Shown here: one piece after another, positions 57,405 to 64,000 of the stretch
How the letters are laid out: each line of letters opens with the position of its first letter
How positions within the stretch are numbered: the stretch's first letter is position 1
Assembly (NCBI RefSeq): GCF_002959855.1
Contig: NZ_PPDB01000007.1
Coordinates: 558,001 to 622,000 of the forward strand
Length of the DNA: 64,000 nt
Reading direction: 5' to 3'
From: Veillonella denticariosi JCM 15641
GTDB lineage: Bacteria > Bacillota > Negativicutes > Veillonellales > Veillonellaceae
The notes under the pieces: generated by a model
The model's database searches: none
What the model saw: only the letters and a program-made list of their open reading frames with translations
Told to the model about the DNA's origin: nothing
Translations under genes and position numbers: made by a program

Positions 57405-57857
57405 TCAGAATAAAAATAACCATAGTAAAAATACAGCCATACAGAGCAGAATCACGCCTAAGATAATGCGTTCCTGTACGATAGAGCGCTGTCGTTTACG
57501 CTGACGCGTTTCCAATGACATACGCTTTTTAGTCGTCTGATATTCCGCATATTCACTCTGTACCAGTGTAGGCTTCGACTGTACCTTATATCTCGACACG
57601 GGACGCACAGAAAACGTATCTATATCACCGACCTGATTTTGATAGGCCGCTACCAGTCGCTCACCGTCTAAATCTAGATAATTCCCGTAATTTCGTATAA
57701 AACCTTTTACATAGACCCGTCCGGGAATCACATCATAATTACCGTCTTCGATAGCCTCTAAATAGGTAGTTTTAATATGCAGCGCTTGTTCTACATCTTT
57801 AAAAGTTAAATTACGTCGCACCCGTTCCCGGCGTAATTCTTCGCCTAATTCAGCCAT
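57405..57857 (-). CDS. RodZ-like HTH membrane protein lacking the periplasmic domain
   Basis: 150 residues. HTH domain LGEELRRERVRRNLTFKDVEQALHIKTTYLEAIEDGNYDVIPGRVYVKGFIRNYG is that of RodZ. A juxtamembrane basic stretch (KKRMSLETRQRKRQRS) and one terminal span (IILGVILLCMAVFLLWLFLF) follow. Typical RodZ continues with an extracytoplasmic DUF4115 domain; here the protein ends with the membrane segment. It may still tether MreB for shape control. Located between ftsK and the YgiQ gene. Confidence 0.83.
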   Translation of the reverse strand: MAELGEELRRERVRRNLTFKDVEQALHIKTTYLEAIEDGNYDVIPGRVYVKGFIRNYGNYLDLDGERLVAAYQNQVGDIDTFSVRPVSRYKVQSKPTLVQSEYAEYQTTKKRMSLETRQRKRQRSIVQERIILGVILLCMAVFLLWLFLF

Positions 57858-57979
57858 ACTCCATCCTTTCCGAATCTATGTAGTCGATACACTTTCTGAT
57901 CAAAGATCATATGAAAGCATAGTTCCATTAAAAGAATTATAAAAGAGAACCATTTAAATTATTTATCATAAGCAGCAAG

Positions 57980-60622
57980 CTATTCTTCCGAACGGTCATC
58001 CGAGAAATATCGAGCTTTCGCCTGTTCAGGACTCATCAATATCTCTCTTGCTTTACTGCCCATGCTAGGACCTACAATCTTAAGATCCTCCATCGTATCC
58101 ACAAGTCGGGCCGCCCGCGTATAGCCGATACGGAATCTACGTTGCAGCATCGATACCGAGGCTTGCCCAGATTCCATAACGAGATTTACAGCGCGCTCCA
58201 AAAGTTCGTCGCGATATATATCCTCGCCGTCGGACGATTGGTTATCCGAGTCCTTTTCCGTCTCCTGTGTCACCGTATCATCGTATTCCGGTTCACGTTG
58301 TGCTTTCACAAATTCTACTAATTTTTCTACCTCATCATCTGAGATAAATGCCCCCTGTATACGAATCGGTTTATTCGCACCGATCGGCGCAAAGAGCATA
58401 TCCCCTTTACCGAGCAGTTTTTCAGCACCCGCCATATCAAGAATGGTACGGGAATCAATTTGAGATCCTACGGCAAAGGAAATACGGCTCGGCACATTCG
58501 CCTTGATAGAACCGGTAATAACATTGACGGATGGACGTTGTGTGGCAAGCACCATGTGAAGCCCTGCAGCACGTGCCATCTGCGCCAAACGGCTGATAGA
58601 TTCCTCTATATCATCAGGAGCCGTCATCATAAGATCCGCTAACTCGTCGATGATGATAACGACCAACGGCATGGCCGTCTTCGGATGAAGTTCATTATAC
58701 CGTTTTATATCACGTACACCGGTGGCCGCAAATGTTTTATATCGCGCTTCCATTTCTCGTACGGCCCAGCGCAATACGGCGGCCGCCTTTTTCATGTCCG
58801 TCACAACCGGTGCCATCAAATGAGGAATACCGTTATATACGGATAATTCAACCATTTTAGGGTCAATGAGAAGCAGTTTAACCTCTTCCGGTTTACGGCT
58901 GAAAAGAATACTGGAAATGAGCGTGTTTACACAAACGGATTTACCGGAACCCGTTGTCCCTGCCACCAGTAAGTGAGGCATTTTTGCCAAATCCGTAATG
59001 ACCGGCTTACCCGCAATGTCCTTACCAAGCCCCACAGGAATGCCTCCTCGGGCGTCCTTAAAGTCGCTACAGTCTAGTACGTCCCGCAAATGAACAGCCT
59101 CTGTCGTCTTATTCGGCACCTCTATACCGATAGCGGATTTACCAGGAATCGGAGCCTCCATACGGATATGTTGAGCTGCAAGATTTAAGGCGATATCATC
59201 GGTCAAATTGACGATACGACTCACCTTAACACCTTGAGCCGGTTCAATTTCATAACGTGTTACCGTCGGCCCCTGAGTAGCATTGACCACCTTAGCCGTA
59301 ATACCGAAACTGCTCAATACATTTTCAAGCAACATCGCATTATGAGCCACTTCATCACCGCTAGTTTGACTCCCCTTCCCTTTCGATAGAATATCAAGAC
59401 TCGGGAAGTGATATGGCCGATCATAAGTACGGTGGATATGCCCCTCCTTAGACACCGCCACTTGTGCCGTATCCTCCGTAGTACTTGCGATGGACGGCAC
59501 ATTTAGAGTCATACCGGACATGCCTGCACCTGCACTGACCAAGCTGGCTGCGGCACCTGTGCCGGGTACGGCGGAAACAATATTCACCGCAGAAGATTCA
59601 TCATCAAATTCTTCATCAGGCACATATTCATATTCCTCATCAGGGGCATATATATAATCATCATCGTCAGATGAATCAACAGCTTCGCCATGCTGTGCAT
59701 CACCGGAGACCACCGATATATCCGCCAAGGTTTCAGCAGCGTGATTACGAGCCTCCAATTCAGCCAATTCCTTCCATGAAGAAGGTTGAGCTGATGTAGC
59801 GGACGATATTTCATCTGTTGGTGTAGCGGTTTCAAAATCATCTTCAAATTGATAATCCTCGACCTCTGTCGGGGTTGTTACACCGCGTTCTTCCAGTCCG
59901 TGCAACGCCTGATCCGCAGCCTCGGAAAATCGCATATCCTTCTCCCGATTATATGCTTTTCGTTGAGCCGCATCCTTGCGTTGTTCATTCCAGTCGTCGA
60001 AGACTTCTTTCGCAACAGCAACTTTTTCCGCAGCCACTTCCTTCGCCACATCAAGGCCGACCTGTGTTTTATCTACCGCTTTTTGCAAGCCGTTGCGCAA
60101 CGACAATCGCGTAACGATGAGACCGAAGCACAATAAGAACACCACATCCATGATGATGGCCCCTACATTGCCCAGAAGGGTGCGCAAGAAGGTCGCAATA
60201 GCACCGCCTACAACACCGCCTTGATCCGCTAATTGCGTGGTCAACAATTCCTGTCCCTCAGGCACGCGCCATAACGGAACAAGTGCTAATAGAAACAAGA
60301 AAAATAAAGCCATCGCAATGCCGCGCTTTGTAACGGATACAAAGGTACCGTGATACAATAGTCGCCAGCCGATCCAGAGTACGCATAGACATGGTACGAT
60401 ACCGCCTAAACCGAAGCCATATTTAAATATTCCCGTTACGATGTCACCGACTACACCGAGTTCCGCACCGAAAAAGCCCAGCAAAGAAATAACGGCAAAG
60501 GCTATCACAATTAAGCCCTTCACCTCATTGCGAACTGAAAAGCCCGCCGAGTTCTGCTTTGATGTTGTTCGCTTGCGTTGTGCAGTACGCTTTTTTCTGG
60601 TGGAAGTATTTTCTTCTGCCAT
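57980..60622 (-). CDS. ftsK: DNA translocase FtsK/SpoIIIE
   Basis: 880 residues from ATG 60622. Four N-terminal spans (IVIAFAVISLLGFFGAEL; GGIVPCLCVLWIGWRLLY; IAMALFFLFLLALVPLW; GNVGAIIMDVVFLLCFGL), an acidic linker to about residue 450, then the RecA-like motor with LVAGTTGSGKSVCVN (Walker A), LLLIDPKMVELSVYNGIPHL, IIIDELADLMM (Walker B) and QRPSVNVITGSIKANVPSRISF. C-terminal gamma domain ends VSMLQRRFRIGYTRAARLVD. Pumps DNA through the division septum. Confidence 0.96.
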   Translation of the reverse strand: MAEENTSTRKKRTAQRKRTTSKQNSAGFSVRNEVKGLIVIAFAVISLLGFFGAELGVVGDIVTGIFKYGFGLGGIVPCLCVLWIGWRLLYHGTFVSVTKRGIAMALFFLFLLALVPLWRVPEGQELLTTQLADQGGVVGGAIATFLRTLLGNVGAIIMDVVFLLCFGLIVTRLSLRNGLQKAVDKTQVGLDVAKEVAAEKVAVAKEVFDDWNEQRKDAAQRKAYNREKDMRFSEAADQALHGLEERGVTTPTEVEDYQFEDDFETATPTDEISSATSAQPSSWKELAELEARNHAAETLADISVVSGDAQHGEAVDSSDDDDYIYAPDEEYEYVPDEEFDDESSAVNIVSAVPGTGAAASLVSAGAGMSGMTLNVPSIASTTEDTAQVAVSKEGHIHRTYDRPYHFPSLDILSKGKGSQTSGDEVAHNAMLLENVLSSFGITAKVVNATQGPTVTRYEIEPAQGVKVSRIVNLTDDIALNLAAQHIRMEAPIPGKSAIGIEVPNKTTEAVHLRDVLDCSDFKDARGGIPVGLGKDIAGKPVITDLAKMPHLLVAGTTGSGKSVCVNTLISSILFSRKPEEVKLLLIDPKMVELSVYNGIPHLMAPVVTDMKKAAAVLRWAVREMEARYKTFAATGVRDIKRYNELHPKTAMPLVVIIIDELADLMMTAPDDIEESISRLAQMARAAGLHMVLATQRPSVNVITGSIKANVPSRISFAVGSQIDSRTILDMAGAEKLLGKGDMLFAPIGANKPIRIQGAFISDDEVEKLVEFVKAQREPEYDDTVTQETEKDSDNQSSDGEDIYRDELLERAVNLVMESGQASVSMLQRRFRIGYTRAARLVDTMEDLKIVGPSMGSKAREILMSPEQAKARYFSDDRSEE

Positions 60623-60704
60623 AAATCTGTACAAACCCCTTACTTATATAATATTACTGATGAATAAACTATCATTATATTATACCATATATCGAAGTAT
60701 TTAT

Positions 60705-62009
60705 TTAATTCCTGCGACGTTCTTCCCAGTCCTGAATTAACTCCGCTTCTTTACCGCGTTTAATACCTTCATAATACACGGCATTTTTTAACGGTGTCGG
60801 CAAATATTGTTGCTGCACATAACCGTTAGGGTAATTATGAGCATATTTATAAGACTGTCCATGACCTAGCTTACTGGCACCGCTATAATGATTATCCTTT
60901 AAATGATCAGGCACTTGACCGCAATCCTTATGACGCACATCGGAAATCGCTGCATCAATTCCCATATAAGCGGAGTTACTCTTTGGCGCCAACGCCACAT
61001 AACAGGCCGCTTCAGATAAAATGATACGAGCCTCCGGAAAGCCTACCATATGCGAAGCTTGTGCCGCTGCATTTGCCAGAATGAGCGCCTGAGGATCAGC
61101 CAGGCCGACATCCTCTGCAGCACAGATAACGATACGGCGAGCGATAAAATTAGGATCCTCTCCGGCCTCGATCATGCGTGCTAAATAGTGCAATGTCGCC
61201 TGTACATCCGATCCGCGCATACTTTTAATAAAAGCGGAAATCGTATCATAATGACTGTCTCCCTTCTTGTCATATGTATAAATACGGCGACCGACGACCT
61301 TTTCAAGGACCTCAATGGTAATATCACCTTCATCGGGTACCATGGCGGCGGCCTGCTCCAATATGTTGAGCGCCATCCGTCCGTCTCCGTTCACGAAAAT
61401 GCCTACATCCTCCAACACTTCATCCGTTACATGGAGCTTTCGTTTTCCAAGGCCTACCGTTTCATCGGTAACGGCACGGCGCAATATCTGCCGTATCGCT
61501 TGCGGAGTAAGCACCTCCAGCGTGATGAGACGCAATCTGGATAATAATGGACGATTGACTTCAAAAAAGGGGTTTTCCGTAGTAGCCCCGATAAGGATAA
61601 TCGTGCCGTCCTCTACACACGGTAGTAACACATCTTGTTGACTTTTATTAAAACGATGAATTTCATCGAGAAATAAAATGGTTCGCTGCTGCAGTGACCT
61701 TACGCGTTTACGGGCATCCTCTATGATGTTACGCAACTCAGCAATGCCCGCATTTGTAGCATTTAAATTGACAAAGTGACTGTGACTCACCTTCGCGATG
61801 ATTCCCGCCAATGTAGTCTTACCCGTACCGCACGGTCCATAAAAAAGCATAGACGGAATCGTATCCTTTTCTACCATAGCGCGCAAAAAAGTACCCTTAC
61901 CTACCGCCTTTTCCTGACCATATAAATGATCCAGTTCAGTGGGGCGCATGCGCACCGGTAACGGTTCGTACACATTTGTTTGCGGCGTATCAAATAAACT
62001 GTCCATCAT
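60705..62009 (-). CDS. rarA: Replication-associated recombination protein RarA (MgsA)
   Basis: 434 residues. AAA+ ATPase of the clamp-loader class: Walker A FYGPCGTGKTTLA, LFLDEIHRFNKSQQD, sensor/arginine-finger region GATTENPFFEV, then ALNILEQAAAM and the C-terminal tetramerisation domain (YGQVPDHLKDNHYSGASKLGHGQSYKYAHNYP). Acts at stalled forks. It sits beside the 6S RNA gene, as in Bacillus. Confidence 0.96.
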   Translation of the reverse strand: MMDSLFDTPQTNVYEPLPVRMRPTELDHLYGQEKAVGKGTFLRAMVEKDTIPSMLFYGPCGTGKTTLAGIIAKVSHSHFVNLNATNAGIAELRNIIEDARKRVRSLQQRTILFLDEIHRFNKSQQDVLLPCVEDGTIILIGATTENPFFEVNRPLLSRLRLITLEVLTPQAIRQILRRAVTDETVGLGKRKLHVTDEVLEDVGIFVNGDGRMALNILEQAAAMVPDEGDITIEVLEKVVGRRIYTYDKKGDSHYDTISAFIKSMRGSDVQATLHYLARMIEAGEDPNFIARRIVICAAEDVGLADPQALILANAAAQASHMVGFPEARIILSEAACYVALAPKSNSAYMGIDAAISDVRHKDCGQVPDHLKDNHYSGASKLGHGQSYKYAHNYPNGYVQQQYLPTPLKNAVYYEGIKRGKEAELIQDWEERRRN

Positions 62010-62044
62010 ATCACCTCACTTCGTCACACAAATTTTTCAAATCA

Positions 62045-62223
62045 AAAAAAGCCCCACCATGCCGTAATGTACCGCGTTTTGATCCTGCAAGGGCAGGTGG
62101 GTGTCCTCCTCATCCTGCAGTTGTCCCGACTGGGCGTAACGTTCGGACGAGAGCTTAGACTCCCAAAGTAAATGTGTTGGCTCAAAACTGCGATATCACA
62201 CGCACATGGCAGGGATACCTTAT
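62045..62223 (-). ncRNA. ssrS: 6S RNA
   Basis: About 179 bases. The 5' end CCCTGCCATG (62214-62205) pairs along 10 positions with CATGGTGGGG (62061-62052), closing a long hairpin, and TTTTTTT (62050-62044) ends it. Internal pairings lie across the transcript, with GAGCCAACACATTTACTTTGGGAGTC-like sequence typical of 6S RNA. Its place between rarA and aspS matches bsrA (6S-1) in Bacillus. 6S RNA mimics an open promoter and inhibits housekeeping RNA polymerase. Confidence 0.82.
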
Positions 62224-62229
62224 ACATAA

Positions 62230-62258
62230 ATAGTATCAGAAAGATTAGGCATTTACAA
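62230..62258 (-). promoter_or_regulatory. Promoter of the 6S RNA gene
   Basis: TTGTAA (62258-62253), 17-base spacer and TACTAT (62235-62230) on the minus strand. Start near 62223, 7 bases past the -10. Confidence 0.65.
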
Positions 62259-62298
62259 GTCTTGACATTTCAAATTCATGTGATTCTTGCCTATATTT

Positions 62299-64000
62299 TT
62301 ACACTAATTTTTCTTCACCTAAATCTGTTTTAATATGTAATTCTTTTAACTGTTTCATTTCCACTTCGGACGGTGCCTGACTCATGATGTCGCTCGCACT
62401 TTGTGTCTTAGGGAATGCAATTACGTCGCGAATGGATTGACGTTTGGCCATCAACATTACCAAGCGGTCGAGGCCGAATGCACAGCCTGCATGAGGCGGT
62501 GCACCGTATTGGAATGCATCAAGCATGAAGCCGAATTTGGATTTTGCTTCCTCTGAGGACAAACCGATAGCGGCAAATACTTTTTCCTGTACATCGGATT
62601 GATAGATACGCAAAGAACCGCCACCGATTTCGACGCCGTTCAATACCATATCATATGCGATAGCTTTCACGCTGCCCGGATCGGACTGCAATTTATCAAG
62701 ATCTTCATGGCGAGGCATCGTGAACGGATGATGCATCGCAACATAGCGTTTTTCATCTTCATTGTATTCAAACATAGGAAAATCCGTCACCCATGTAAAA
62801 GCCAGTTTATCTTCGTCAATCATGTTCATGCGACGAGCCATTTCAAGGCGTAATTCACCCAATGCACGAGCTACCGTGGCAGGTTTATCGGCGATCATCA
62901 ATACGAGGTCGCCACCCTTAGCGCCCATTTTCTCACCGATGCTTCGAATCGTATCTTCACCTAGGAATTTCATGATCTGAGATTTGATGGAACCGTCTTC
63001 GTTAAAGCATGCCCATGCAAGGCCTTTCGCACCATAACGGTTTACATATTCAACAAGATCGTCAAGTTCGCGGCGAGGAATCCCCGCATCGCCGGGTACG
63101 ACGATACCTTTTACGATACCACCGTTATCGATTACGGAGCGGAATACTTTAAACTCGGTATCTTTTACCAATTCGGTAACATCCGTAAATGCCATATCAA
63201 AGCGAAGATCCGGCTTATCGGAACCGTATTTATCCATCGCTTCATCCCATGTAATGCGAGGCATAGGCAAGGGGATTTCTTTACCTAACGCCGTTTTAAA
63301 TACATGAGCGATCATCTCTTCGAGCAATGCATAAATATCTTCCTCATCAACAAAGGACATTTCCAAGTCCAGCTGAGTAAACTCGGGTTGACGGTCCGCA
63401 CGTAAATCTTCATCGCGGAAGCAGCGAACGATTTGGAAATATTTTTCATACCCCGCCACCATCAGGATTTGTTTAAAAATCTGTGGAGACTGAGGCAATG
63501 CATAGAATGTACCTGCATTCACACGGGACGGCACGAGATAATCACGAGCCCCTTCCGGTGTGGACTTGGTAAGCATCGGTGTTTCAATTTCCAAGAAATC
63601 ACGACTGTCGAAGAAATCGCGCATCGCCTTTGTCACCTTATGACGCAAAATCAAGTTGCGTTGCATTTCAGGACGACGCAAGTCGAGATAACGATATTTC
63701 AAACGGATATTTTCGTCCACGTCGATATCATCTTGAATATAGAAAGGAGGCGTTTTAGAGGAATTCAACACGCGCAACTCCTCGCAGAACATTTCATATG
63801 CCCCCGTCGGAAGGTTCGGATTTACTGCATCCGCATCGCGTTTTGTGATTTTACCGCGCACACATAGCACATATTCATTACGCACATCCTCCGCTTTGTG
63901 GAACGATTCCACATTATGATCAGGAGATGCCACTACTTGTACTACACCGGAACGATCGCGTAGATCCAAGAAAATCAATCCGCCGTGGTCACGACGACGT
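62299..64000 (-). CDS. aspS: Aspartyl-tRNA synthetase (5' end outside window)
   Basis: The frame is open to the window's right edge (..RRDHGGLIFLDLRDRSG), so about 25 N-terminal residues and the start lie beyond. Class IIb motifs: KYRYLDLRRPEMQRNLILRHK, FLEIETPMLTKSTPEGARDYLVPSR, FKQILMVAGYEKYFQIVRCFRDEDLRADRQPEFTQLDLEMSFV and the C-terminal FGLDRLVMLMAKRQSIRDVIAFPKTQ. The bacterial GAD insertion follows motif 2. Attaches Asp to tRNA; in bacteria without AsnRS it can be non-discriminating. Just upstream of the 6S RNA. Confidence 0.96.
   Translation of the reverse strand, partial: RRRDHGGLIFLDLRDRSGVVQVVASPDHNVESFHKAEDVRNEYVLCVRGKITKRDADAVNPNLPTGAYEMFCEELRVLNSSKTPPFYIQDDIDVDENIRLKYRYLDLRRPEMQRNLILRHKVTKAMRDFFDSRDFLEIETPMLTKSTPEGARDYLVPSRVNAGTFYALPQSPQIFKQILMVAGYEKYFQIVRCFRDEDLRADRQPEFTQLDLEMSFVDEEDIYALLEEMIAHVFKTALGKEIPLPMPRITWDEAMDKYGSDKPDLRFDMAFTDVTELVKDTEFKVFRSVIDNGGIVKGIVVPGDAGIPRRELDDLVEYVNRYGAKGLAWACFNEDGSIKSQIMKFLGEDTIRSIGEKMGAKGGDLVLMIADKPATVARALGELRLEMARRMNMIDEDKLAFTWVTDFPMFEYNEDEKRYVAMHHPFTMPRHEDLDKLQSDPGSVKAIAYDMVLNGVEIGGGSLRIYQSDVQEKVFAAIGLSSEEAKSKFGFMLDAFQYGAPPHAGCAFGLDRLVMLMAKRQSIRDVIAFPKTQSASDIMSQAPSEVEMKQLKELHIKTDLGEEKLV

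Overview
The window looks like a piece of a Veillonella-type chromosome (class Negativicutes, order Veillonellales). Basis: Firmicutes-style gene order (alaS-ireB-ruvX-DUF1292-mltG-trmR-trhP; cinA-recA-recX-rny; dnaG-rpoD-trmK-nif3; rarA-6S RNA-aspS), a membrane-bound uptake-type [NiFe] hydrogenase, anion and amino-acid transporters, and moderate GC. The genus is an inference from gene content; no database search was run. Most core genes lie on the minus strand.

Layout. 1-3.9 kb: a glutamine-amidotransferase hydrolase cut by the window edge, its APC permease, an NTF2-like protein and a HAD phosphatase. 3.9-16.9 kb is an accessory block, visibly more AT-rich than its surroundings. It holds a DUF2726 protein, a small lipoprotein next to an exported protein, a candidate type I toxin-antitoxin locus, an UPF1-like helicase whose N-terminus is cut off by an in-frame TAG, a zinc-hook AAA_13 ATPase with a HEPN protein, a divergent PD-(D/E)XK-DUF2075 nuclease-helicase, a YjbR protein, a secreted Cys/Asn repeat peptide and a DUF898 membrane protein. 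6.6-15.7 kb has the look of an undescribed defence locus.

17-34.9 kb: infC-rpmI-rplT with an attenuated leader and an AUU start on infC; a DASS transporter with three 20-bp repeats before its RBS; an MFS transporter; thrS under a T-box; an exported protein; the mltG-trmR-trhP-DUF4911 operon; the alaS-ireB-ruvX-DUF1292 group; an NlpC/P60 endopeptidase; and a GT2 glycosyltransferase. 35-40 kb: the hydrogenase operon hyaA-hyaB-hyaC-hyaD-hupH-like. 40-45 kb: a thioredoxin with a CEPC active site, RNase P RNA, nif3, trmK, a CAU-anticodon tRNA, and queD-queE-folE for preQ0/queuosine. 45-64 kb: rpoD, dnaG, rny, recX-recA-cinA, rimO, an orphan solute-binding protein, a YgiQ radical-SAM protein, a short RodZ-like protein, ftsK, rarA, 6S RNA and aspS (cut by the window edge).

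Functional themes are translation and tRNA modification (thrS, alaS, aspS, trmR, trhP, trmK, rimO, queD/queE, rnpB), DNA maintenance (recA, recX, ruvX, rarA, ftsK, dnaG), H2 metabolism, and a probable phage-defence insert. All homology calls come from reading motifs. RNA structures and promoters were found by eye, and start codons were chosen from visible ribosome binding sites.
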